From the NCBI GenBank assembly GCA_028289405.1, contig JANQPP010000206.1, positions 65,092 through 105,784 on the forward strand: a stretch of 40,693 nt of DNA. The letters run 5' to 3'. A program made the translations under genes and the position numbers. The notes under the pieces are model-generated. The model saw only the letters and a list, made by a program, of their open reading frames with translations, did no database searches and was not told the origin of the DNA. The DNA comes from Pirellulales bacterium. Lineage in GTDB: Bacteria > Planctomycetota > Planctomycetia > Pirellulales > JANQPP01. Every line of letters begins with the position of its first letter. The stretch's first letter is position 1. Shown here piece after piece: positions 24,692 through 31,099 of this stretch.

Positions 24692-24873
24692 TTTTGCACT
24701 CCTTCCACCTTCCCCTCTTCGATCCGCTCGGTGATCTCGCGGCGGTTGATCGGCACTTCCTTCGGGGCCTGGATGCCCAGCCGCACCTTGTCGCCGCGAA
24801 TCTCGACCACGACCAGTTCGATGTCGGGGCCGATGTCAATTGCCTGATTTTCCTTCCGTGACAGCACCAGCAT
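24688..24873 (-). CDS. csrA: CsrA-like RNA-binding translational regulator
   Basis: 61 residues, full length for the family. It begins MLVLSRKENQAIDIG (Leu4, Arg6 typical of strand 1), then VVVEIRGDKVRLGIQAPKEVPINRREI with Arg44 in the RNA-binding position, and ends with an Arg/Glu helix. CsrA dimers bind GGA motifs in mRNA leaders and block or favour translation. A GAAAGGA site precedes the ATG. Carried in a phage, it may retune host or phage mRNAs; targets are unknown. It overlaps the gene upstream by 38 bases. Confidence 0.9.
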   Translation of the reverse strand: MLVLSRKENQAIDIGPDIELVVVEIRGDKVRLGIQAPKEVPINRREITERIEEGKVEGVQK

Positions 24874-25069
24874 GAGAATCCTTTCGTTCGATTTCAGCGA
24901 TCTTGACGTTGAGTTGATTTAGCTGGATAGAAAAATCCAGTAATTCATCCGCTAGGGCTGGATTCGCGTAGCCGTATCCCACGTTTCCGTGGGCACGCTT
25001 CATGAGGTAGACCGACTTGCGGATCGCGTATAGCTCCTCCTCTGTGATCTTCACCGTGAAAGTCATCAT
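24836..25069 (-). CDS. Small helical protein upstream of csrA
   Basis: 77 residues from ATG 25069 (MMTFTVKITEEELYAIRKSVYLMKRAHGN). Start codons further upstream shadow the neighbouring gene. Mostly helical and charged with no motif; ends 38 bases into csrA. Unknown function. Confidence 0.45.
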   Translation of the reverse strand: MMTFTVKITEEELYAIRKSVYLMKRAHGNVGYGYANPALADELLDFSIQLNQLNVKIAEIERKDSHAGAVTEGKSGN

Positions 25070-25383
25070 CCGTCGATCTCCTCTTCGCCTGAAAACTGCC
25101 TGATCATCTCCCCGGTCCGCTCCGCAGTCATCTCCAGCCACTCCACGTCTTCGTGTGCCACGAATTCCGTAGGGTCAATCGGCGCCGCTCCTGACTTGCG
25201 GGCCGTGGAGTTGTCGTTCCACGATTGGACGTCGCGATAGATTTGGACTAGCTCCGTGGACACCTTGTGGATGCGTCTAACAATGCGTTGAAACAGCGGG
25301 TCGCGGTACTTATCTCGTGGCTCGTTGATCATTTGACGAAACGCTTTCTTCAGGTCGTCGATGCCCTCTTTATTCGCTTCCAT
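25066..25383 (-). CDS. Hypothetical helical protein
   Basis: 105 residues, acidic and helical (DDLKKAFRQMINE, IHKVSTELVQIYRDVQSWND, TAERTGEMIRQFSGEEE). Overlaps the neighbours at both ends by a few bases. No motif or membrane span; unknown function. Confidence 0.5.
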   Translation of the reverse strand: MEANKEGIDDLKKAFRQMINEPRDKYRDPLFQRIVRRIHKVSTELVQIYRDVQSWNDNSTARKSGAAPIDPTEFVAHEDVEWLEMTAERTGEMIRQFSGEEEIDG

Positions 25384-25627
25384 CGTTCACCTTTTTGCTG
25401 ACGTCGGCAAAATGGTCTCCACCGCCCTTTTTCGTGGCGTCGCGCAAATGGTCGTTCGCCTCCGCGATGCACTGCTCGATGAATGCCGGCAGCTTGTCGC
25501 GGAGCAGGTCGTAGGCTTCGTCGCAAATGTAGAATTCTCCGCAAAGTCCTTTTCCGCGTTTCATCTCAAGGTTCATGGTTTTACTGACTGTGTCGTCGCT
25601 GGTTATCAGCTTGTATTCGCCAGCCAC
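25370..25627 (-). CDS. Hypothetical protein
   Basis: 85 residues with start preceded by a strong AGGGGGAG site. Two Cys occur at KGLCGEFYICDEA; a helix (LRDKLPAFIEQCIAEANDHL) follows. No known family. It begins a cluster of small overlapping genes that ends with csrA. Confidence 0.5.
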   Translation of the reverse strand: MAGEYKLITSDDTVSKTMNLEMKRGKGLCGEFYICDEAYDLLRDKLPAFIEQCIAEANDHLRDATKKGGGDHFADVSKKVNDGSE

Positions 25628-25653
25628 AACTCCCCCTTTCCCCCGGTGGGGTG

Positions 25654-25941
25654 TTAAATGTTTACCGGCTTGTACCGCCCATGCACTTCCACTTGCAACA
25701 GCGGGAATCGCTTCGCCATCTCGATGTCGACTGCGGTCAACGTGTCCTCGAAAGACCTACACCAGGCCGGGTTCCGCTGCACATTCAGCGTGCAGATTAG
25801 CACCAGTTTGCCTTCAATGACGTCGAGTTGTGAATCAAAAGGCATTCTGCCGGCCCATGCTTCGAGAAACTTCAGCAGCAATTCGATCTCGTCACGAGCC
25901 GCCGCTTGGATTTCCTCGCCGTTAAACAGCATTTCACCCAC
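25654..25941 (-). CDS. Hypothetical alpha/beta protein
   Basis: 95 residues, acidic N-terminal helices (AAARDEIELLLKFLEAW) then strands (LVLICTLNVQRN, LLQVEVHGRYKPV). Similar in size and helix-strand order to the next gene to the right (25956-26264), so the two may be distant paralogs. Unknown function. Confidence 0.5.
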   Translation of the reverse strand: MGEMLFNGEEIQAAARDEIELLLKFLEAWAGRMPFDSQLDVIEGKLVLICTLNVQRNPAWCRSFEDTLTAVDIEMAKRFPLLQVEVHGRYKPVNI

Positions 25942-25955
25942 TGCGATCGTCCTCC

Positions 25956-26264
25956 CTAGTTTTTCCCGTACCGATCCAGCACGCGGAGCATGACCAAGTC
26001 AGAAATCATCCACGCCAATGTTCCGGTCCTGGCTGGGTTCGTGGCGATTCGCAACAGGCACTTCTTTTCGAAAAAATCCGCCTCGAACAGCCGTGCGTTT
26101 GTTAGTGCGGGAAAATCTTTTTCGCCCTCAATTTTGAGTGAAATCTCAGCGAAGTTATCACGCAACACCTCCTCACACACCGCCTCGAACTCCAGCTTTA
26201 TGGCCCGCTGGAGATGCTCCGGGTTCTTTAGGTCTACATGCTCGCACTCACTCACGGCTGCCAT
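25956..26264 (-). CDS. Hypothetical protein after the helicase
   Basis: 102 residues, helical and acidic at the start (EHVDLKNPEHLQRAIKLEFEAV), then strands (AEISLKIEGEKDF, CLLRIATNPART). It overlaps the helicase gene by 13 bases, so it is co-translated with replication functions. It could be a replication accessory factor. No motif recognised. Confidence 0.5.
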   Translation of the reverse strand: MAAVSECEHVDLKNPEHLQRAIKLEFEAVCEEVLRDNFAEISLKIEGEKDFPALTNARLFEADFFEKKCLLRIATNPARTGTLAWMISDLVMLRVLDRYGKN

Positions 26265-27625
26265 TCCATCGCTCCTTTCGGGAAATCCTCGCTCTCGAAC
26301 CAGGCGACACGCTGCCGCTCCGGGAAAAACTTCGTCGTCATGAAATCATGCTTCACGCCTCGGTTGCGGCACTTCGTGGCGTAGATGCGGTACTCGTCCT
26401 TGTGAGGGTAGTACGGATCAAACTTGAGCGGCCACTGCAAAAACAGGATCACATCCGCGTCCTGTTCGATCTGACCGGAGTCCTTGAGGTCGCTGTTGTG
26501 CGGTGTGTAGTGTCGTTTTTCCTTGTCCTTGGAATGAGAGGCTCGCGTTTCGATCTCTCGCGAACACTGCACCATCACCAGCAGCGCGCACTTGTTCCGC
26601 TGGGCCGCCGACTTGAGCCGCATGGAGACATCCGACACCTGGTGGTAGCGGTTCTCTCCCTTGCCCTTCATCAGTTGTAGATAATCGACGGCCACGAGTT
26701 GCACGCCATGCTCACCGCAGTAGCGGTCGATGCGTTGCTCCGCCTTGTCGATCGTCTGCACATTTTCCATGACGTAGATTTCCTCGCGGTCATCGAAATG
26801 CCGCTCCACGCGCTGGCGGAAGTCTGGCACGTCATCGAGAGCATCGGGCGAGGATTGGCCGCACACGGACGCTACGCAACGTTTCCCGAGTTCCAGCCGA
26901 GACATCTCCTCGCTGATCAGCAGGCACTTCACGCCGTCACGGGCCGCCGTGTCGAGCCACTGCAGACCGAAGGCACTCTTGCCGTGCCCGGGCCGTGCCG
27001 CCAAGACGCACATCTCGCCGTAGCCCACGCCGCCAATCGAATCATCGACCTTCGAGATGCCCGAAGGGATCAGCGTAGGCCGATCCTCCGCCAGCGTGTC
27101 CAGGTAGTCGCACGACGCTTGACGGAGCGTGGTGGCGTGCGCGAGCGGATCACTGCCGAACTCGCCATCGGTGCGGCGGGTTTCTAGTAGCGTGGCTCGT
27201 TTTTCGAACATGCGAAACATGTCTTCGTGGGTCGTCACGTCTTCGGCGGCGTAAATCAAATCCTGCCCCAACTTCCGCCACTGACGCCGCAGCGACGCCT
27301 TGCGGACTTCTTCGGCGTAGTACTTGGCGTTGTGCGGCGTCGGGGACCGGTTCATCAGTTCCGCTAAACGGGCCAGCAAGCCATCCTTGCAGACACCCGC
27401 TTCCATCATCCGCTTCGCCAAGAGGGTGATGTCCTCGTTGGGGTACCGCTCCCAAAACAAGCCAATGTGGATGTAAATCTCCCGGAGTTCTTCGTCCAGA
27501 AAATCGCTCGACTGGCAGCGCTGCGCCACCTCGGGGATCATCGACCACTTCAGCAGCAGCGAGCCCACGAGGCCGGCCTCGAACTGCTTCACGTCGGCAT
27601 CAGAATACACGCGGTGCATGGTCAT
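26252..27625 (-). CDS. dnaB: Replicative DNA helicase, DnaB family
   Basis: 457 residues; the start overlaps the initiator stop (ATGA), and a second in-frame ATG two codons later has a better spaced AAGGA site. The N-terminal domain (1-110) carries the DnaB hairpin (VKQFEAGLVGSLLL...VRKASLRRQ). The RecA-like domain shows Walker A ARPGHGKS (210-217), Walker B LVAVDYLQL (310-318) and the Arg/Gln switch region (DLKDSGQIEQDADVI). It unwinds DNA at the phage replication fork as a hexamer. Confidence 0.93.
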   Translation of the reverse strand: MTMHRVYSDADVKQFEAGLVGSLLLKWSMIPEVAQRCQSSDFLDEELREIYIHIGLFWERYPNEDITLLAKRMMEAGVCKDGLLARLAELMNRSPTPHNAKYYAEEVRKASLRRQWRKLGQDLIYAAEDVTTHEDMFRMFEKRATLLETRRTDGEFGSDPLAHATTLRQASCDYLDTLAEDRPTLIPSGISKVDDSIGGVGYGEMCVLAARPGHGKSAFGLQWLDTAARDGVKCLLISEEMSRLELGKRCVASVCGQSSPDALDDVPDFRQRVERHFDDREEIYVMENVQTIDKAEQRIDRYCGEHGVQLVAVDYLQLMKGKGENRYHQVSDVSMRLKSAAQRNKCALLVMVQCSREIETRASHSKDKEKRHYTPHNSDLKDSGQIEQDADVILFLQWPLKFDPYYPHKDEYRIYATKCRNRGVKHDFMTTKFFPERQRVAWFESEDFPKGAMEWQP

Positions 27626-28521
27626 CCTTGGCGTCGTTGTTCACGTTCACGGTTGATCTCGTCGGGAGTGGCGCAGCGGGTGGTGTGGGGGCCGTCGCGC
27701 GTTCGATGTGAGTCTGGCACTCCGTGTTGCCAGTCTTTCCAAAGCGACTTGTTGATGAATTTTTGCGGGTAGGGCACATAGCGAAGCTCTTGGTCCGACT
27801 GGTCAAACCAATCGCGATAGTTCTTCGCGGCCTGGATCACTTCGGGAATCGTTTTCAGAGCCAAGCGGCAGAATGCTGGCTCCGCCGCGTCGAGCGCCTC
27901 TTTCCTTGGATAGATACCCGAGAACTCCTGAAACGCCTTCTTTGCTTTTTTTGACTTCTCGCTCTCCCCCCGTGGGGGGGTAGGGGGGGTTTTAATATTC
28001 TTATTCTTCTTCTTATTCTGGGGTCCCGTTTCTGTCCCGTTCGTGTCCCCTTCGTGTCCCGCTTTTGTCCCCTCTTCCGGGGGACACTTGTCCCCACCTT
28101 GTCCCCAATCTGTCCCCGACTTGTCCCCACTTTGTCCCCGTTGGCGTTGTTTTTTGGCCTGCTCCTTGGCCCGTTTCTTGGCGGATTCGGAGATGTGGAC
28201 GTCGAATTTTGGGATCACCAGCCTAGGGCGACCGTCGATTGATTCTTCCGCGGTGACGATTTTCAGCCACTTGGCGGTGGCCATGGCTTGAGCAAATCCA
28301 GGGCACGCGACTTTTCTGTCGAGCGTTTCCGGCGTCCATCCGGCCAGCACGCCGTCCGTCGTCTGCTGGTCTGCGGTCTGCCAAAACCAATGCAGGCGAC
28401 CCACTGCCGCGTGCTCATCGATTCCGGCCAGGCTCGCGATGTAAACCACGTCGGGGTCGTCATGCAGACCATGCCGCATCTTGATCCATTCCAAAGCCAC
28501 CATCGCACCTCCGTGCGGCAC
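27622..28521 (-). CDS. Replication initiator / helicase-loader-like protein
   Basis: 299 residues immediately upstream of dnaB. The N-terminal part (LEWIKMRHGLHDDPDVVYIASLAGIDEHAAVGRLHWFWQTA) resembles the winged-helix initiator domains of phage replication proteins. Residues about 120-185 form a Gly/Asp/Lys-rich, likely disordered linker. The C-terminal part has a helical domain (FQEFSGIYPRKEALDAAEPAF...NYRDWFDQSDQ) as in DnaD/DnaT-like loaders. The linker DNA holds an 11-bp iteron array and AT-rich stretch, so ori lies inside this gene, as in lambda O. Confidence 0.75.
   Translation of the reverse strand: MPHGGAMVALEWIKMRHGLHDDPDVVYIASLAGIDEHAAVGRLHWFWQTADQQTTDGVLAGWTPETLDRKVACPGFAQAMATAKWLKIVTAEESIDGRPRLVIPKFDVHISESAKKRAKEQAKKQRQRGQSGDKSGTDWGQGGDKCPPEEGTKAGHEGDTNGTETGPQNKKKNKNIKTPPTPPRGESEKSKKAKKAFQEFSGIYPRKEALDAAEPAFCRLALKTIPEVIQAAKNYRDWFDQSDQELRYVPYPQKFINKSLWKDWQHGVPDSHRTRDGPHTTRCATPDEINREREQRRQG
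27966..28020. other. AT-rich stretch and C/G-run dyad flanking the iterons (candidate unwinding element)
   Basis: A C-run (27966-27971) faces two 7-G runs (27974-27980 and 27983-27989), giving a GC dyad. Bases 27990-28018 are about 80% A/T (TTTTAATATTC then TTATTCTTC-type tracts). This sits directly beside the iteron block. AT-rich DNA next to iterons is the usual melting site of theta-type origins. Confidence 0.6.
28023..28139. repeat. Iteron array: candidate phage origin of replication
   Basis: GTCCC(C/G) starts at 28023, 28034, 28045, 28056 and 28067, then at 28090, 28101, 28112, 28123 and 28134. That is two runs of five copies with exact 11-base spacing, close to the helical repeat. The two runs are separated by 23 bases holding an inverted GGGGGAC (28079-28085). 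The consensus is approximately TTGTCCCC plus three variable bases. Eleven is not a multiple of three although the block is coding, so the spacing is kept at the DNA level, as expected for initiator-binding sites. Confidence 0.8.
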
Positions 28522-28546
28522 TCCGTTGCGCCGCGTCTTGCGTGTC

Positions 28547-28765
28547 CTAAATCACCTCGATGCCGATTCGCTCAAAATCCTCGCGGCTGGCGGTCGATTC
28601 GATGAACGGCCACTCATCCAGCCAGTCGTGCGCGTCGCCATGCTCGTCCACCTGCACGATCTCCCAACCTCTGAAACCGTCCGATGTTTGCGCTGTCAGC
28701 GACGCCGCCCAGGTCCAGCCTGGCTCGGGTTCCGGCAACTTGAATCCTGGCTTGAGCGTGGCCAT
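28547..28765 (-). CDS. Small hypothetical protein
   Basis: 72 residues; Trp-rich (GWTWAASLT, GWEIVQVD, DWLDEWPF) with beta character and an acidic C-terminus. It is coupled by TGATG to the gene to its right and precedes the initiator. Unknown function. Confidence 0.5.
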   Translation of the reverse strand: MATLKPGFKLPEPEPGWTWAASLTAQTSDGFRGWEIVQVDEHGDAHDWLDEWPFIESTASREDFERIGIEVI

Positions 28766-29001
28766 CAGTCGATCTCCTCAACGCACTCGGCGTACACCAG
28801 ATCGCTAGTGCCCCGCTTGTCGAACCACACCATCGCGCACAGAGTCTTTTTTTCTACGGTCCCGTCGTACGGGCCGCTAAGCGTGTACCCTACCACCTGC
28901 CCTTCATCGCCGTTGCGGATGCCGTCTGGCAGGAAGAGGTCTTCCGGCTGGAACGACTTGCACTTGGCCCGCACGCGCGGGAACGGTGGTGGATGTTTCA
29001 T
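28765..29001 (-). CDS. Small SH3-like-fold protein (paralog family)
   Basis: 78 residues beginning MKHPPPFPRVRAKCKSF, with a central GDEGQVVGYTLSGPYDGTVEKKTLCAMVWF strand set and an acidic end (VYAECVEEID). The N-terminal PPFPRVRAK, the Gly turn and the acidic end match two further proteins at 30046-30267 and 30386-30595 (MPxxPRVRVKD...DQLEII). The set looks like a small barrel (SH3/KOW-type) family. Role unknown. Confidence 0.55.
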   Translation of the reverse strand: MKHPPPFPRVRAKCKSFQPEDLFLPDGIRNGDEGQVVGYTLSGPYDGTVEKKTLCAMVWFDKRGTSDLVYAECVEEID

Positions 29002-29207
29002 CAGTTCTCCTTCTCCTGCTTCACCGCTGCGTCCAACTCCTTGTCGCGTCGGATCACTTCCTGAACGATGCCATCGATCTCTTGCTCGCTCATACGGTAT
29101 TTTTCGTCAATTTCCTTCGAACATTTTTCGCACAACGGGAAAAGGTCGTCCGGATTCGCAAGAGTCAGGAAGCAACACATCTCACATCGACGCTTGACGA
29201 GTTCCAT
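29001..29207 (-). CDS. Small zinc-binding-like protein
   Basis: 68 residues from ATG 29207, five bases after GGGGGAGG. CEMCC and LCEKC form a likely treble or ribbon-type zinc site (residues 8-12 and 25-30), followed by a long charged helix (SEQEIDGIVQEVIRRDKELDAAVKQEKE). Located between SH3-like and RusA genes; unknown function. Confidence 0.55.
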   Translation of the reverse strand: MELVKRRCEMCCFLTLANPDDLFPLCEKCSKEIDEKYRMSEQEIDGIVQEVIRRDKELDAAVKQEKEN

Positions 29208-29267
29208 ACTCACCTCCCCCGGGCGACGGGCCGCCCCCTCAGACAGCCCGCCACCCGCTTCACGCCG

Positions 29268-29627
29268 TTAGTCACCCAGTGAAAATAGCTCCACACTCAC
29301 GGCGCCTTGATCGACTACCGGACCCATCCTGGCATGTATTTCCTTGATCTGTGAATCGTTCTCGTACGCCTTCGCGTGTTGCAATGCGTCGATCGGTATC
29401 TTCAAAAGATTGTCTAAGTCTCTACGGCGTCGATCCGGCGGAAAAAACAAAACGTGCAATCCGACGAATCCCAGGATCGGCACCACGCAATCCGAATCGG
29501 CCAGCAGTGCTTCGACGTCTTCGGAGTAAACGTCTGCCTGCTTAGTCCGGTGGAACCTCCCACGGTTGTGACGCCAGTATTTGTTAGCCGAAGGCGGCCA
29601 GGGCAGCGTGAGCTTCATCGCCTCCAT
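29268..29627 (-). CDS. rusA: RusA-family Holliday junction resolvase
   Basis: 119 residues from ATG 29627 (AAGGAGG five bases upstream). Family signature: LPWPPSANKYWRHNRGR near the N-terminus, RRRDLDNLLK with Asp70 and Asp72, then NDSQIKEI with Asp91, the three metal-binding Asp residues at their usual positions. RusA homodimers cut four-way DNA junctions, resolving recombination or replication intermediates before packaging. Here it accompanies RecT and a YqaJ nuclease. Confidence 0.9.
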   Translation of the reverse strand: MEAMKLTLPWPPSANKYWRHNRGRFHRTKQADVYSEDVEALLADSDCVVPILGFVGLHVLFFPPDRRRRDLDNLLKIPIDALQHAKAYENDSQIKEIHARMGPVVDQGAVSVELFSLGD

Positions 29628-29638
29628 GCCGGCCTCCT

Positions 29639-29830
29639 TCAATCTTCGTATTTAATGATACGTTTCCAGATTTCCTCCGGGGTCTCCTCAACCCCGATTT
29701 CAGCGTCGCCGCCAATGAACGCGATTGTGGAACCATCGCGATTGGGACTCTTGTATACGTACGCAATTTTTTCAACCGCGACTATGCATAGTCCACTTCT
29801 AATTCCTGTGAGCTTGATGAATTTGTTCAT
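29639..29830 (-). CDS. Second FlbD/SwrD-like small protein
   Basis: 63 residues from ATG 29830. Pattern NKFIKLTGIRSGLCIVAVEKIAYVYKSPNRDGSTIAFIGGDAEIGVEETPEEIWKRI follows the same IKLT...VxKI...GSxIxFxGG...VEExPEEI theme as the protein at 21257-21493. No flagellar genes are nearby, so a phage-specific role is likely. Confidence 0.55.
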   Translation of the reverse strand: MNKFIKLTGIRSGLCIVAVEKIAYVYKSPNRDGSTIAFIGGDAEIGVEETPEEIWKRIIKYED

Positions 29831-29840
29831 GCCGGTCTCC

Positions 29841-30062
29841 TTAAAACCAGTCGCCTTCGTCGATGCGGTCCAAGTAGTCGTCGTAGTTGGCCATCTTTTG
29901 ATTGCAGCCAGGGCACAGCCCAAAATGCGTGCTCCCGTGCCCATCACACGCCGAAATGCACGACCAGCCGTTCCGCCGTGCCTCTTCCACCGTCGTCTCC
30001 TCGGACAGCTTCTCGCACTCGTCGCACACGAGCGCGAACGCGGGGTTAGTCTGGTTGGTCAT
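29841..30062 (-). CDS. Zinc-ribbon protein (copy 1 of duplicated pair)
   Basis: 73 residues from ATG 30062, which overlaps the preceding gene. FALVCDECEKL and GLCPGCNQKM give two CxxC knuckles, a plausible single zinc ribbon, with WSCISACDGHGSTHF between. Its N-terminus (MTNQTNPAFALVC) has a close copy at 30400 that is broken. Likely a small nucleic-acid or protein binding factor. Confidence 0.6.
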   Translation of the reverse strand: MTNQTNPAFALVCDECEKLSEETTVEEARRNGWSCISACDGHGSTHFGLCPGCNQKMANYDDYLDRIDEGDWF

Positions 30063-30267
30063 GGTCTTCCTCGATGATTTCGAGTTGGTCCGGACGGTAC
30101 GCCTGTTCCTGTGACTTGCCCGAAAAAAGATCAAGCTTCACGAAAACCCAAGCTCCAGCTTTGCCATCGACGTAGTTGACGACTTTTCCCCTGCACCATG
30201 GAAGTATGGTGTTGTTATCCTTCACCCGCACGCGGGGGAACTTAGGCATCTCTAGGGTGCGGGGCAT
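30046..30267 (-). CDS. SH3-like small protein (copy 1)
   Basis: 73 residues. MPRTLEMPKFPRVRVKDNN, a strand pair with GKVVNYVDGKAGAWVFVKLDL and end DQLEIIEEDHDQPD. It is the partner of the zinc-ribbon gene that overlaps its stop; the pair is duplicated at 30386-30595 plus 30252-30402. Unknown function. Confidence 0.6.
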   Translation of the reverse strand: MPRTLEMPKFPRVRVKDNNTILPWCRGKVVNYVDGKAGAWVFVKLDLFSGKSQEQAYRPDQLEIIEEDHDQPD

Positions 30268-30402
30268 GTCGTTTCCTCCCGAGATCGTTTTTCCGCGAGC
30301 AGGCTTTCAATAGCTGGATCAAGACAGTCAGGGCATAGCTCAAACCCGAATCTCGCTGGACCCGCAAACCAGCGCGAAGCCGGCGTTAGTCGTCTTGGTC
30401 AT
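30252..30402 (-). pseudogene. Broken copy 2 of the zinc-ribbon gene
   Basis: ATG 30402 opens with MTKTTNAGFALVCGSSE, closely matching the intact zinc-ribbon gene's MTNQTNPAFALVC, but meets a stop at 30342-30340 after 20 residues. In another frame the remainder reads FGFELCPDCLDPAIESLL up to TAG 30254, matching the second knuckle (GLCPGCNQKM). The middle of the gene has been lost with a frame change. Confidence 0.6.
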
Positions 30403-30595
30403 GGTCCTCCTCGTCGTCGATGATTTCGAGTTGGTCAGCCGTCATCCATTTCCCGGTCATTTCTCGATTTAAGAGTACGCACACATTCCTAGGTCGGAGG
30501 TATTCGAATACCCAGCCGATTTCTCCGTGATCACTGGAGGCGCAATCCTTCACTCGCACGCGGTGAAACAACGGCATCTTTAAGGGGCGGGGCAT
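30386..30595 (-). CDS. SH3-like small protein (copy 2)
   Basis: 69 residues from ATG 30595 (MPRPLKMPLFHRVRVKD). End DQLEIIDDEEDHDQDD parallels copy 1. The strands between differ (GEIGWVFEYLRPRNVCVLLN), so the copies have diverged. It overlaps the start of the broken zinc-ribbon copy in the same way copy 1 overlaps the intact one. Confidence 0.6.
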   Translation of the reverse strand: MPRPLKMPLFHRVRVKDCASSDHGEIGWVFEYLRPRNVCVLLNREMTGKWMTADQLEIIDDEEDHDQDD

Positions 30596-30596
30596 G

Positions 30597-30833
30597 TTAG
30601 TCCTCCTCATCGATGTTCGCTTGGCGTCGTTCCTTGGGCGTCATGAGCGACATGCAGGACGGGCAGTAACCCTGCCATTCGCAGCCGTCACCAAACTCTG
30701 CCATTTCGCCGAAATGTGGCATCATGCCTCGCCAGCCGTGGTTGTGGTGGACCCCAATATCCGCTTTCACGTCACTGATGATCAGGCAGGTAATGCAGAT
30801 CACCCAAAAGCGTTCTTCTTTGTGTCGTCCCAT
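30597..30833 (-). CDS. Small Cys/His-rich protein
   Basis: 78 residues. ICITC near residue 12 and GYCPSC near 55 give two CxxC pairs, with HHNHGW and MPHFGEM between, consistent with a zinc ribbon. Starts next to another zinc-ribbon gene (30835-31098), forming a run of such proteins before the recombination genes. Confidence 0.55.
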   Translation of the reverse strand: MGRHKEERFWVICITCLIISDVKADIGVHHNHGWRGMMPHFGEMAEFGDGCEWQGYCPSCMSLMTPKERRQANIDEED

Positions 30834-30834
30834 C

Positions 30835-31098
30835 TCACTCCACGTCGTATTCGCCGAATTGTTCCCAGTAGAGCCTGTTCCTGCCGTTGCACCTGGGGCA
30901 GGTGGCAGTAAAGTCTCGCTGCTGGTTAGGCTTCATCATCGACCTAGGCGGCGTCTTGCGGGAAATGACAACCAGGCTCTCATCTTCGCTACCCCAAAAT
31001 TCACCGGCCAACAGTACGGAGGAGTTGAAGCCTCGGCACCGCAAGCAGCTTGGGCAGCAGCAGACGTACAGCGACTTTTCCAGGTCATTTTCGAGCAT
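30835..31098 (-). CDS. Small double zinc-knuckle protein
   Basis: 87 residues. N-terminal VCCCPSCLRCRG and C-terminal TATCPRCNGRNRLYW give several CxxC pairs typical of RNA/DNA-binding zinc ribbons. It is adjacent to the recT gene, separated by one base. Role unknown; could assist the annealing protein or regulate transcription. Confidence 0.55.
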   Translation of the reverse strand: MLENDLEKSLYVCCCPSCLRCRGFNSSVLLAGEFWGSEDESLVVISRKTPPRSMMKPNQQRDFTATCPRCNGRNRLYWEQFGEYDVE

Positions 31099-31099
31099 C

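Noticed and set aside
27966..27989. C/G runs as a standalone G-quadruplex regulator
   Set aside because: Only two 7-G runs in one strand are adjacent; better explained as part of the origin region.
28023..28139. Short spaced repeats considered as a CRISPR array
   Set aside because: The unit period is only 11 bases with no unique 25-40 base spacers, and the block lies inside an open replication gene.
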